The translations under genes and the position numbers were made by a program. The notes under the pieces are model-generated. The model did not search any database. It saw nothing but the letters and a program-made list of their open reading frames with translations, and was not told the DNA's origin. Shown here one piece after another: positions 31,089 to 42,030 of a stretch of 64,000 bases of DNA (position 1 is the stretch's first letter; each line of letters begins with the position of its first letter). The stretch comes from Devosia sp. A8/3-2 (GTDB lineage Bacteria; Pseudomonadota; Alphaproteobacteria; Rhizobiales; Devosiaceae). The stretch lies in the NCBI GenBank assembly GCA_025452255.1, contig CP104974.1, positions 2,954,156 through 3,018,155 of the forward strand, given 5' to 3'.

Positions 31089-31724
31089 TATGAATTGTCC
31101 TCGACTTCGTCTTCATCGCCGGGCTCGAGCGGGTCTTCGTCGTCGCGCAGGGCGCCTTCGAAGGGGAGCGGGATTTGCAGGCTCGGCGGGAGGCGGTTGG
31201 AGAGGAGGCCCGAGCCCTTGAGTTCGTCGAGACCGGGGAGATCGCCCGGGGCTTCGAGGCCGAAGTGATCGAGAAAAGCCTCGGTCGTTCCGTAGGTTAC
31301 GGGGCGGCCGGGGGTGCGGCGGCGGCCGCGCATGCGGATCCAGCCGGCTTCGAGCAGCAGGTCGATGGTGCCCTTGCCGGTAGCGACGCCGCGGACTTCC
31401 TCGATTTCGGCGCGGGTGGCGGGTTGGTGATAGGCGATGATGGCGAGGGTTTCGAGCGCCGCGCGGGAGAGCGGACGGGTTTCCTGCTCTTCGCGGCGCA
31501 GCAGAAAACCGAGGTCTTCGGCGGTGCGGAAAGCCCATTTATCGGCGCGGCGCACCGTGTTTACGCCCCGGCTGGCATAGCGGGATTGCAGCGTTAGCAA
31601 GAGTGCACCGACATCGGCCCCTTCACTCCAAATATGCTAACAGACTGTTAGCATCGAGAGGCTCCTTAGACGCAAAAAGCAGCGCTTCGAGAATGCGCAA
31701 ATGCCGCTCGGTGACCTCGCTCAC
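31088..31724 (-). CDS. scpB: Segregation and condensation protein B
   Basis: ScpB, the winged-helix partner of the SMC-ScpA condensin. The GTG at 31724 (MSEVTERHLRILEALLFASK) overlaps the scpA stop (GTGA). After a break near 31618 it continues LLTLQSRYASRGVNTVRRAD and PLSRAALETLAIIAYHQPAT, the conserved RAEIEEVRGV, and GRPVTYGTTEAFLDHFGL. The tail is acidic (EPGDEDEVEDNS). Confidence 0.93.
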
Positions 31725-32510
31725 GGCGTGTCACCCTTGCGGCGGCGCATGAAAAGCGGCCCGAATGTCTCGGTTTGGCGCAGATCGATCTGTCCCAGAC
31801 GCACCAGCTCGAGGCTGGAGGCGAAGGTGGAGGCGCGAACGGTGGTGCGCTCGGCTGGGGTCGCCAGATATTCGGCGAGGTAAGTATCCATCGCGACCCA
31901 TTCAAAACTATCACCGATCAGGCGCTGGAGGATATCTCGTGCCTCCTGCAACGACCAGACGGTGCGTTGCAGCGGGGTATAGTCGGTGGTGGCGCCGCGT
32001 CTGCGCTGGCCGGCATAGGCTTTGAGCAGATCGTAAAGCGAGGCTTCCCAAAAGCTCTTGCGGGCGATTTCGATCGGTTCGGGCTCGCCACGGGCGTAGA
32101 TCTGGAAGCCGAGGCGCGGGCGGTTCATCAGCTGGCTGGCGGCGCGGCGCATGGCTTCAAGCCGCTTGAGGCGGAATTGCAGCATGGCGGCCAGCATTTC
32201 GCCCGATGGCTCTTCATCGCTCGGCGCCCGGGGCACCATGAGACGGCTTTTGAGATAGGCAAGCCGGGCCGCCATGACGAGATAATCGGCGGCAACCTCG
32301 ATGCGCTTCTCGCGCACGGTCTCGATGAATTTGAGATATTGCTCGGCCAGTGGCCAGAACGGAAATGGCTGCCAGATCGACCTTCTGGCGGCGGGCGAGA
32401 TCGAGCAGTAGATCGAGCGGGCCTTCATAGCCATCGACATCGACATACATGACGTCTTCGTCGGCTGGCGCCGCCGGCGTATCGAACCAATCGGTCTGTG
32501 GGCTCGTCAT
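31721..32510 (-). CDS. scpA: Segregation and condensation protein A
   Basis: ScpA kleisin, which bridges the SMC heads. The first frame reads MTSPQTDWFDTP and DVDGYEGPLDLLLDLARRQK, the hallmark N-terminus. After a break near 32362 come LAEQYLKFIETVREKRIEVA, ADYLVMAARLAYLKSRLM and the C-terminal winged-helix region ending GPLFMRRRKGDTP. nagZ, which usually precedes scpA in relatives, is not present in the 123 bases before it. Confidence 0.93.
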
Positions 32511-32633
32511 GTCAGTCGGTGGCCGCCTTGCAAGATATGCAAGCAATCCTTGGCGGTTGGGCTGGTCAGCGTCAAGCTTTGCGCCGGACGTTGCGTGGTT
32601 TTGCCCCGGTACTAAAGACCGGGGCCAACCTTA

Positions 32634-34902
32634 CTACATCGTGAAGCAGTCGCCGCCGGCGGCTTTGACTTGGGTGCACATGTCGTTGGCCGACTGGATG
32701 GAGTTGGCCGGGACGCGGACGCGGTAGAAGACGCCGCGGGCGCCCGTGTCGACGCGCTGGACTTCCATATTGGCGCCGCCAAAGAGCGGGCCGAAGCGGG
32801 AGACCATGGCCCGGGCGGTCTGACGCGCCTCGGCTTCGCTGCGCTGGGAGGCGAGCTGGACATAGGCGGGGGCGTCGTTGGGCAGTGCCTCGACCTCGGT
32901 GGCGCCGGCCGGGATAGCGGCGGTGCTGGCAGCAGGTGCCGGCGTCGGCGCGGGCGTTGCGGCAGGTTCGGCGGCATTGTTGATGATGGCGTCGACCGTG
33001 GTGGCCGGGGCGGCAGAGGCCGTCTGCTGGGCGAAGCTGGCCGGACGGGTGCGCGGCACGATGGTGGTCTTGCCGGCGATCGGATTGCCGGCAGCGTCGA
33101 CGGCCGGAACGGTGGCGCCCGGCGTTACCGGCGTCACGGGCGGGACCACGGGGGTGGGCGGCGGCTCGGGCTGTGCGGCAGCGGCGAGCAATTCGGGGCT
33201 GGCGGTCTCGGCGCCGGGAACTTCGGGCACATTGGGGCGATCAACCGGCAGAATGGCCGAACCAGCCACGGTTTCCTCGCCGCTGACAATGGTGCCATCG
33301 GGGCGCACGGTGACCGTGCGAACCTTACGATTGGCCGAGCCCTCTTCGCTGACGGATGGGCTCGAGGCAACCCGGGTCACCTCGTTGACATCGGCCTGAT
33401 CGCGCGAGACCAATTGCTCATCGCTGCCCGGCTGAACGCCATCAATTTCGTTGAAGACCACCGATTGCTGCGCTGCACCTGTTGCCGGCTGGGCGGCAGG
33501 CGTTTCCTTGATCGGGGTGGCGTCGGCGGTCAGCACGGGCGGCGGACCGCTCTCCCCGCCCATGCCCGGGACCCAATAGAGACCAAAGCCAGCGGCGGCG
33601 AGCAGCACAATGGCGACGACGGGGCCGGCCAGAGCGCGCGAAAAATTGAAGTTACGCGGTGCGCGCGGAGCACGTTCGGCCTTGATCCGGCGCTTGCCGG
33701 GCTTGGCCTCTTCGGCGTCGGGCGTTTCGACCCAGCCGATATCGGCGCCGGTCACAGGCGGCAGCGGCCAGAATGGTTTCATCCACATCCGAAACGGGGC
33801 GCGGCGACTTAGCGGCCGGCTGCGCCAACGTGGGCGTGGCGAGGCTGCGCAAAGCAGGGCTGGCTGGGGCCGCTCTTCGGCAGGATTTGCCGGAGCGGAG
33901 GAATCCATATCGACGCGGACGGCGCGGCCGATCAGGTTTTCGATTTCGTCGATCGGATCGGTGCCGAGCGTGTCATCGGCACTGCTATCGGGGGCGACTG
34001 GCGCGGCAGCAATAGGGGCTTCGATGCGCGGTTCGGACGGCGTCGGCGCTGTCGTGCCGACAGCGGGCGTCACCGGACGCGTGCCCAAGCCGAATACGGG
34101 CGGGATCTTGAAGCTGTCGCCCCGGGGCTTGGGCGGCGCGACCGGGCTATCGAAGCTGGGCTGGCGACGCTCGGCGCGCTCATCCTGATCGACAACCAAA
34201 CCGCCCGACACGGCCGGGCGGGCTGCCTGCGGCGCAGGAGCAGCCACCACCGGCGCGGCGGCTGCCGCAGCAGGCGTGGGTTCGGGCTGGGTATCGCCCA
34301 GCAGCTCAGCGGCGATCAAATCGGCAATGCTGTCATAGTCCGTGCTGGCCGGCGCAGAAGGCGCGGCTGCGGGCGACGGCACAGCGGCCGGAGTGGGCGC
34401 GGCGAATGTCGGCTGCGGCGCTGGCTTGGGAGCAGGCGGCACGGGAGAGCTGACCGGCGATGATGCGGGTGCGAAATTGAGGTCAAAGTTGAAGGCATCA
34501 GGCTCGCGCCTGCCTTCGGCGGGCGCGGGAGCGGCGGGCGTTGGCGCCACGGGCGGTTTCGCCGTGACAACCGGTGCGACAGGCGCTGGTTCTGGCTCAC
34601 GGCGCGGCGGCACGGGTTGCTGCGCTGCGGGCTGTGGCGCGGCGGGCTGTGGCGCCGTGGACGTTTCTGGCAGGACGATTAAAGTCGAAACGCGGCACTG
34701 GCGCCGGACTGTCTGCGGCAGGCGACTCGCCGCCCGGGATGCGAACCGGGAACGGCGTAGACTGAGGAGAGGCTGGCTGCGGGGCGGACGGCGCAGGACT
34801 ATCCGTGCGCGCATCCTGCGCCATCAATTTCGCGAGTTCTGCGATCAGGTCGTCTGCGTCAGATTGTCCGGCCATTGGCTGCGGTTTCGCTGTTGTCATC
34901 AA
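32634..34902 (-). CDS. SPOR-domain membrane protein
   Basis: About 755 residues. The cytoplasmic N-terminus (DADDLIAELAKLMAQDART) and a very long, low-complexity A/P-rich region lead to one membrane helix (ALAGPVVAIVLLAAAGFGLY), then a periplasmic linker and a C-terminal SPOR domain (AYVQLASQRSEAEARQTARA and FYRVRVPANSIQSANDMCTQ). SPOR domains bind denuded glycan strands at the division site. Breaks lie near 34670, 33865 and 33770. Its place between argS and scpA is the usual one in this order. The start is taken at 34902 (MMTTAKPQP). Confidence 0.9.
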
Positions 34903-34978
34903 GCAGCGCCTTCTTGGTTACTGCAACGGCGCCCAATATAGGCATTTTGCCGCGAGTCATCACAGTAATGCGCCCGAA

Positions 34979-36725
34979 TTATGAAAGCTCAGTCGGGGCG
35001 GAGACGCCTAGAATTCCTAGGCCATTCACCAAAACCTGACGGACGGCGTCGACGAGCGCGAGTCGAGCCAATGTCAGCTTTGGATCGTCAGCGTTAACAA
35101 ACCGCAAAGATACATCATCCTTGCCCTTTGCCCAGAAGCTATGGAACGCGCCCGCCAAGTCATGAACATAAAAGGCGATCCGATGGGGTTCATGCGCCAC
35201 GGCGGCAGCCGTGACGGTGCGCGGCCAAGCCGCCGAGACCCGCACGAGGTCTAGTTCTTCGGGGGTCTGGATCAGTTCGATTTCAGCCGCGGCGAGCGCT
35301 TGCGGGGAGAGATCGAGGGCGGGCAGATCGCGCGTGGCGGTCTTGAAGATCGAATAGGCCCGGGCGTGGGCATATTGCACGTAGAAGACCGGATTATCGC
35401 GCGTCTGTTCCTTGACCGAGGCAAAGTCGAAATCCATCGCCGCGTCATTGCGCCGGAACAGCAGCATGAAGCGAGTGGCGTCGGCACCCACTTCATCCAC
35501 CACGTCAGCCAAAGTCACCAAATCGCCGGAACGCTTGGACATTTTGAACGGCTCGCCATTCTTCATCAGCCGGACGAGCTGGCAAATCCGCACGTCCATG
35601 TCGGCGGCATTGAGCGAAACGGCCTTGGTGGCGGCCTGCAGGCGTTTGACGTAGCCGGAATGGTCGGCACCGAGCACGTTGATCATGTGCTTGAAGCCGC
35701 GCAGATATTTGTTCCGGTGATAGGCGATGTCGGCGGCGAAATAGGTGTAGGTGCCATCCGACTTGATCAGCGGACGGTCGACATCGTCGCCATAATCGGT
35801 GGCGCGGAACAGGGTCTGCTCGCGATCTTCCCACTCGTCGGGGGTCTTGCCCTTTGGGGGCTCGAGCCGGCCTTCATAGATCATGCCTTCTCGGCGCAGC
35901 CAATCGGAGCGTGGTGTCGATGGCGCCGCCCTGCCCGTGCAGCGTGCGTTCGGAGAAGAAGACATCGTGATGGATATTGAGCTTAGCGAGATCTGCCTTG
36001 ATCAGCTCGAGCATGGCGGCCAGCACCCGGTCTTTGACCGGGGCCAGAGCTTCGGGCTCGGGCTTGTCGAGCAGGCTATCGCCGAACTCGGCCTTGAGAG
36101 CCCGGCCGACCGGGATGAGGTAATCGCCGGGATAGAAGCCGGGCGGAATCTCGATGGTTTCTGCCTGGGGCTTCGCGGTAGCGCAGGAAGGTGGAGCGGG
36201 CGAGAGTGTCTATCTGGCTGCCGGCGTCGTTGATGTAATATTCGCGGGCCACTTCATAACCGGAATAGGCCATGAGCGCGGCCAGCGTGTCGCCAAAGAC
36301 GGCGCCACGGGTGTGGCCGACATGCATGGGGCCGGTGGGATTGGCCGAGACATATTCGATATTGACCGCTTCCCCCTGCCCTAGCGTCGAGCGGCCGTAA
36401 TCGTCGCCCTGATGAGCAATGGACCGCAGGACCTGATGCCAGATGGGCGTGGCGAGGCGGAAATTGATGAAGCCGGGGCCGGCCACCTCGACGGCGGTGA
36501 CGTCCGGGTCCTTGCCGAAATGCTCGGCCGGGGGTGGTGGCGACTTCGCGCGGATTCTTGCCCAGCGGCTTGGCGACGACCATGGCCGCATTGGTGCTGA
36601 GATCGCCATGGGCGCTATCTCGCGGCGGCTCAACCACGATGCGGGCCAGAAGATCGGCACCAACTTCGGGGTAGAGAACCGAGAGGGCGTTGGAAACGCG
36701 CAGCGAAAAGGGCGAAAACGTCCAT
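34979..36725 (-). CDS. argS: Arginyl-tRNA synthetase
   Basis: Class I ArgRS of about 580 residues, read across breaks near 36705, 36535, 36165 and 35915. [10 protein letters not shown] begins the protein at 36725, and [20 protein letters not shown] belongs to the N-terminal Add-1 domain. [20 protein letters not shown] holds the HIGH-type signature (H-V-G-H), and [20 protein letters not shown] is the KMSKS-like loop. [14 protein letters not shown] and the C-terminal anticodon-binding helices follow. Four breaks in one essential gene argue strongly for sequence errors. Confidence 0.95.
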
Positions 36726-36755
36726 GACAAACCTGAAAGTAGCGGAGCGCCGGGG

Positions 36756-37947
36756 TTAGTGGAATTCCACCCGAGCGTCAAACAGCCGGGCATATTCATC
36801 GAGGGCATAGGGGTCGGTCATGCCGGCGATGAAGTCGGCAACGATGCGGGCGAGAGCGGTGTCGCTGCTGGCATTGGCGGCGGCAATGCCCCAGCGGCCG
36901 GGGAGATCGCGGCTTTGCATGTAGCGGGCGAACAGAGCGGTGACGACGGCCTCGCTCTGGCGCACGGGGACCATGACTGATTCATGGCGATAGACGCGCT
37001 CGAAGAGGAATTGCTTGAGGCCGCGCTCCGCTTGGGTGGTGGCGGGGGAGAAGGTGAGCAGGGTTTTGCCGGCATTGCGGACGTCTTCGACCGAGGTAAT
37101 GCCGGAGGCGGCGATATTGGCGGCGGTGGTGGCGATGACGTCTTCGATGGAGCGGGTGATCAGGCGGCGCTGGACTTCGTGGGCCTGCCGGTTTGGCGCG
37201 ATATCGGGGTAGCGGGCGAGGACTTCGCGGACCACGGGGCCGGCCAGCGGCACATCGGCGAGATCATCGAGAACGATGAGGCCGGCGCGCAGGGCGTCGT
37301 CGATGTCGTGGGCATTGTAGGCGATGTCGTCGGCAATCGTGGCGGCCCGGGCTTCGAGCGAAGCGTGGGTGGAGAGGCGCAGGTCGGCAATGGCGGGGAT
37401 GTTGTCGAGGCCGGCGGGGAGGCCTTCATGGGCGTATTTGCCATAGGGGGCACCGTCGGGGAGGATCAGCGGGCCGTTGTGTTTGAGGATGCCTTCGAGG
37501 GTTTCCCGTGTGAGGTTGAGGCCGTCATGCTCGGCATAGCGGTTTTCGAGCCGCGTGACGGTGCGGATGGCCCGGATATTGTGATCGAAACCGCCAAAGG
37601 GCGCCATGGCGGCATGCAGCGCGTTCTGCCGGCATGGCCGAAGGGGGTGTGGCCCAGATCGTGGCTGAGGGCGACGGCTTCGGCCAGTCTTCATCGAGAA
37701 GCAGGGCGCGGGCCATGGAGCGGGCCATCTGGCTGACCTCTAGCGTGTGGGTCAGCCGATTGCGGAAGTGGCGGCCTTCGTGATGGAGGAACACCTGCGT
37801 CTTGTGCTGCAGGCGGCGGAAGGCGGTGGAATGGATAATGCGGTCGCGATCGCGCTGGAATTCGGAGCGCGTAGGACTGGGGCCGGTGCCGTAGAGGCGG
37901 CCGAGGGACAGTTCGGGCTTAGATGCGTAGGGAGCGGTGTCGCTCAT
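36756..37947 (-). CDS. dgt: Deoxyguanosinetriphosphate triphosphohydrolase-like HD protein
   Basis: About 397 residues of the dNTPase/HD family. [20 protein letters not shown] and [20 protein letters not shown] are family blocks. The metal-binding histidines and aspartate are in [13 protein letters not shown] and, in a corrected middle frame, [13 protein letters not shown], with a later [13 protein letters not shown]. Breaks lie near 37690 and 37630. Members convert dNTPs to deoxynucleosides and tripolyphosphate. It is divergent from erpA and lies upstream of argS on the same strand, standard for the order. Confidence 0.94.
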
Positions 37948-38044
37948 CGGTGATCGTGGTCCATGCTTTTGGCCCTTTTCATTCTCGGCAAGAGTTACTA
38001 TTTTAGCCTGACCGTTATGACATTACGAACGGCATGGATTGCAA

Positions 38045-38396
38045 ATGACCGAAGCTGTGCTCGCCCCTACCGAAGTCGTGTTGACCGATCGCGCCGCCAA
38101 GCGCGTGTCGCGCATCCTCGCCAAAGAGCCCGATGGCACGGTGTTGCGCATTTCGGTGGCTGGCGGTGGTTGCTCCGGATTTCAGTATGAATACAACCTC
38201 GTACAGGAAAAGGCGGCCAGCGACGATATCGTTCTGCAAAAGGGCGACGCGGTGGTGCTGATCGATCTCGATGAGCCCGGAATTCATGGGCGGATCGGAA
38301 ATCGACTTCGTGGACGATCTGATCGGCCGAGCGTTCCAGATCTGCAACCCGAACGCGGTTGCCTCCTGCGGCTGCGGCACGAGTTTCGCCGTTTAG
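38045..38396 (+). CDS. erpA: Iron-sulfur cluster insertion protein ErpA
   Basis: An A-type Fe-S carrier of about 117 residues. VVLTDRAAKRVSRILAKEPD is followed by ISVAGGGCSGFQYEYNLVQE with the first ligand cysteine. After a break near 38278 come MGGSEIDFVDDLIGRAFQIC and NPNAVASCGCGTSFAV with the paired C-terminal cysteines. It delivers clusters to target enzymes. Divergent from dgt across 97 bases. Confidence 0.95.
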
Positions 38397-38449
38397 CTTC
38401 CCCTTGCGATAATGCCTGGCTAACGTCCTCCAAAATTGGAGGAATCGGC

Positions 38450-39568
38450 ATGGATATCGAACGGCGTCTGGATCAAACGGTTGCACAGGCAATCGCTGAG
38501 AAACGCATTGTCGGTTCTGGTGCTGATTGTCCGCAAGGACGGCAAGGTTCTCTACGAAAAAGCACAAGGATTGGCCGACCGGGAAGCCGGGCGGGCGATG
38601 GAGCTTGACGCGATTTTCCGGCTGTCGTCGCTGACCAAGCCGGTGATTGCGGCGACCGTGCTGGCGCTGGTGGATGCGGGCAAGCTGGCACTGGATGATC
38701 TGGTGACGGCGCATTTGCCCAGTTTCAAGCCGGCTTTGCCCCATGGCAGCGTGCCGGAGATCACCATCCATAATCTGTTGACCCATACGTCGGGGCTGAA
38801 CTCAGCGCAGATATTGAGCGCGGATGAGCAGGCCGCCGGGGTCAATCGCTGGCACTTGGGAGGCGAGGAGATCGTGGCGCGGATTGGCGCCCTGCCCTTG
38901 CTGTTTGCACCGGGTACGGCGTGGTCCTATGGGCCGTCCATCGATGTGCTGGGCTTCATCGCCGGGAATCTGGTGGGTGGGACGCTGGAGGATGCGACGC
39001 GGCTTTATGTGACCGATCCGCTGGGCATGGGTGACACGCGGTATAGCGTTACCGACAAAGCGCGGCTGGCAGCGGCTTATGCGGATAGTCCGGGTGGCGC
39101 GGTGTTGATGAGCGATCCGCATAGCGTGCCGAACATGTTTGGCGGTGTGACGACGTTTGATCCCGGCCGGATATTTGATGCCAAGGCGTTCCAATCGGGC
39201 GGTGGCGGCATGGCCGGCACGGGGCCGGACTTCATGACGCTGCTGGAAGCGTTGCGGACGGGTGGCGCGCCGATCCTGAAGCCGGAGACGCTGACGGCGG
39301 GCTTTGCCGACCAGACGCCGCAATTGGCTTTTTCGCAGACGCCGGGCTGGAAGTTCAGCTATTTCGGCGCCCGGCTGGATGATCCGAAACTGGCGCAATC
39401 GCCGGCGGCGCGGGGACCAATCGCTGGGGCGGCATTTACGGGCACAATTGGTTTGTAGACCCGGAAAATGGGCTATCGGTGGTGTCGATGTCCAATACGG
39501 GACTTGAGGGTTGCGACGGGCCGTTCAAGGATGAAGTGCGCGACGCCGTCTATGCCGGGCTGAAATGA
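38450..39568 (+). CDS. Serine hydrolase, class C beta-lactamase/esterase family (copy 1)
   Basis: About 373 residues. The ATG at 38450 follows GGAGG at 38438-38442 and gives MDIERRLDQTVAQAIAEKRI. After a break near 38515 the frame reads VLIVRKDGKVLYEKAQGLAD and FRLSSLTKPVIAATVLALVD, with the catalytic S-L-T-K. The tyrosine motif is WSYGPSIDVLGFIAG, and the last break near 39413 restores NRWGGIYGHNWFVDPENG. The pattern suits family VIII esterases and penicillin-binding-like hydrolases rather than true lactamases. The substrate is unknown; it is paralogous to the next gene. Confidence 0.88.
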
Positions 39569-39617
39569 TTGCTCGGCTGCCCTGAGCCATTTAGCTTCTG
39601 ATCATACAGAGAACAGC

Positions 39618-40724
39618 ATGTCTTATTCAGTCGACCGCGTTATCGACGACGCAATCGTGCAGAAATCCATTGTCGGAGCCGAGATATTGGTCGCCAAGGC
39701 GGGCAAGGTGATCTATCGGCGCGCCGCCGGGCATTTTGACCGCGAGGCGGATATCGCCATGCCGGAAAACGCGATCTACCGGCTGGCTTCAGTGACCAAG
39801 CCGATTGTCGCAACCACGGCTTTGGCGATGATGGACAAGGGGCTACTCAAGCTGAGCGATCGGGTGGATAGCTATTTGCCCTATTTTCAGCCGCGATTGG
39901 ACGACGGCTCGATTGCCGAGATCACGCTGCATCATTTGCTGACGCATACTGCGGGGCTGGCCTATGGCTATCCTGATGATCCGGCGATCACGACGGGGTT
40001 GGGCAATACGGACCTTGATCACGAGGCCAATCTGACGCGGGTGGCGGCGCAAAAGCTGCTGTTCACGCCGGGCACGGCCCGGAGCTACTCGTTTGCCATC
40101 GATGTGCTGGGGGCCGTTTTGGCCAAGGTGCATGGCGGCATGCTGGAGGATGCGGTGCGCACCTATGTGACCGGGCCTTTGGGCATGAGCGAAACGGGGT
40201 TCTTCGTGGCCGACCGCGCGGTTGGCGCCGGCCTATGCCGATGACACGCTCGGAGCCGGTACCGATGGAAGACACCCATGTGGTGATCGGTGAGAGTGGC
40301 GATGGGGTGTTGTTTTCGCCCATCCGCATTTTCAACGAGAGGGCATTCCAATCGGGCGGCGCGGGCATGGCCGGGACGCCCAGCGATTTGCTGAAGCTGT
40401 TTGAGGCGTTGCGGCTGGGTGGCCGGGGATTTTGCGGCCGGAAACGGTGGCGCTGGCGACGCGCAACCAGATCGGGGACCTGCCGCGTGATGCCAAGGGA
40501 CAGCGGTTCGGCTATCTCAGCGGATTGTTGATGATCCGGTTGCGGCGGAGACGCCGTCGGCAATCGGGACCTATAATTGGGGCGGGGTTTATGGCCATTC
40601 TCGGCTGGTGGACCCGAGCAATGAACTCGTGATGCTGTCGATCAGCAATACTGCGCTGGAAGGCTGCACGGGCAAATTTCCGACCAATGTGCGCAATGCG
40701 GTCTATGCCGATTTCGTGCAATAA
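39618..40724 (+). CDS. Serine hydrolase, class C beta-lactamase/esterase family (copy 2)
   Basis: A tandem paralogue of the previous gene, with matching landmarks: RLASVTKPIVATTALAMMDK (S-V-T-K), LHHLLTHTAGLAYGYPDDPA, RSYSFAIDVLGAVLAKVHGG and RAFQSGGAGMAGTPSDLLKL. Four breaks lie near 40214, 40245, 40430 and 40535. The corrected end reads GTYNWGGVYGHSRLVDPSNE and stops at 40724. The number of breaks could mean a decaying copy, but the density is not above that of essential genes here, so I keep it as a CDS. 49 bases separate the two copies. Confidence 0.82.
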
Positions 40725-40750
40725 GAGCATGCAGCGATAAGGAGAGCGCC

Positions 40751-41529
40751 ATGCGCATTGCGACCTGGAACATCAATGGCATCAAGGCGCGGCTGGAAAT
40801 CCTGCTGACTGGCTGGCGCAGGAAAAGCCGGACATTGTGGTGCTGCAGGAGATCAAGACGGTCGATGAGGGCTTTCCGCGGGCCGAAATCGAGGCGCTGG
40901 GCTATAATGTGGAAACGCATGGCCAGAAGAGCTGGAATGGCGTGGCCATCCTGTCGCTGATCAAGTTCGACGAGGTGACGCGCGGGCTGCCGGGCGACGA
41001 CTCGGACGAGCAGGCGCGGCTGATCGAGGGGGTGTTCTCGGTGGAAACTGGGGCGATCCGGGTGTGCAATATCTACCTGCCTAACGGCAATCCGGTCGAT
41101 AGCGAGAAATTTCCCTACAAGCTGGCCCGGATGGATCGGCTTACCGGCTTTGTCGAGGAGCGGCTGACGCTGGAAGAGCCCTTCGTGCTGCTGGGCGACT
41201 TCAACCTCATTCCCGCGCCGATCGATGCGCATGATCCGCAGGCTCGGTGGGGCGATGCGCTCTATCGGCCGGAAAGCCTTGAACGGTTCCGCACGCTGAG
41301 CAATCTGGGCCTGACCGACGCATTGCGGGCGACCACCGCCGAGCCGGCCTATACGTTCTGGGATTTCCGGGCGGGCGCGTGGCGACGCAATGCGGGCATC
41401 CGCATCGATCATCTGATGCTGTCGCCGCAGGCGGCCGACCGGCTGGATGGGGTGACAGTGCACAAGGATGTGCGCGGCTGGGATAAGCCAAGCGATCACG
41501 TGCCGGTGGAAGGGCAGTTCAGCTTTTAA
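40751..41529 (+). CDS. xthA: Exodeoxyribonuclease III (AP endonuclease)
   Basis: About 259 residues of the Mg-dependent EEP nuclease family acting in base-excision repair. MRIATWNINGIKARLEILL opens it, then a break near 40808 leads to VVLQEIKTVDEGFPRAEIEA (catalytic Glu in Q-E), RVCNIYLPNGNPVDSEKFPY, VLLGDFNLIPAPIDAHD (D-F-N) and the terminal DKPSDHVPVEG (S-D-H). It follows the hydrolase pair closely. Confidence 0.95.
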
Positions 41530-41540
41530 AGGAGGCAGCT

Positions 41541-41753
41541 ATGGCGGCGTCAGCGACGATTGTCGGGCTCAATCACGATCTGCGCGGGAAGAAATCCTAC
41601 GTGCAATTGGTGTGGGACGATGAGGCGGACAAGCGCCTGTCCTTGCCGGTGCCGTTTGGCTGCAGCTTCGAGGATTTGCCGGTGGAGACGGCCAAGGCTG
41701 TGCAGGCATTGTCGGCCGAGACTGCGGCGCTGGTGATCAAGTCGGTGGAGTGA
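41541..41753 (+). CDS. Small conserved hypothetical protein
   Basis: A 70-residue protein (MAASATIVGLNHDLRGKKSY, QLVWDDEADKRLSLPVPFGC). A strong AAAGGAGG ribosome site lies between the xthA stop and its ATG, so it is co-translated with xthA. It has no signal peptide, helix pattern or motif that I recognise. The mix of short strands and a C-terminal helix suggests a small folded cytoplasmic protein. Confidence 0.7.
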   Translation: MAASATIVGLNHDLRGKKSYVQLVWDDEADKRLSLPVPFGCSFEDLPVETAKAVQALSAETAALVIKSVE

Positions 41754-41841
41754 ACGGGCCGAACTGATCCCGTAGCGGGCGTTGGGAATGGCCCTCGGGT
41801 CGGGCCCGAGGGAGATGGTGGGGAGACGAGCCTTCAGCATG

Positions 41842-41903
41842 GATTCCGGCCTTCGCCGGAATGATATTGTGGGGGAAGGACATTGTACCACGACCTCGTG
41901 GTC
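41842..41903. repeat. REP-like palindrome (family D) and a partial family C repeat
   Basis: GATTCCGGCCTTCGCCGGAA (41842-41861) followed by TGAT is the widespread proteobacterial REP type, a hairpin around CCGGC...GCCGG. It is followed at about 41885-41903 by TACCACGACCTCGTGGTCC, the family C arm. The rest of the 41754-42030 gap shows nothing else. Confidence 0.75.
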
Positions 41904-42030
41904 CGCGCCCAGTGCATATCCCCTCAGCGAAAAAACTACTCGAAAGTCTATGGCCGAGGAGCCAAACTAAGACAATAATGCCGGAGCCTTTTTGGGTGCG
42001 TTATTCTTCCAGCTACCCTAAGGAATATCC

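Noticed and set aside
31624-31650. Palindromic TGCTAACAGACTGTTAGCA as an operator
   Set aside because: It lies inside scpB coding sequence near its start and is better explained by codon use; no regulated gene starts next to it.
39618-40724. Calling the second serine hydrolase a pseudogene
   Set aside because: Its four breaks are no denser than those in argS or secDF, which must be functional, so errors explain them.
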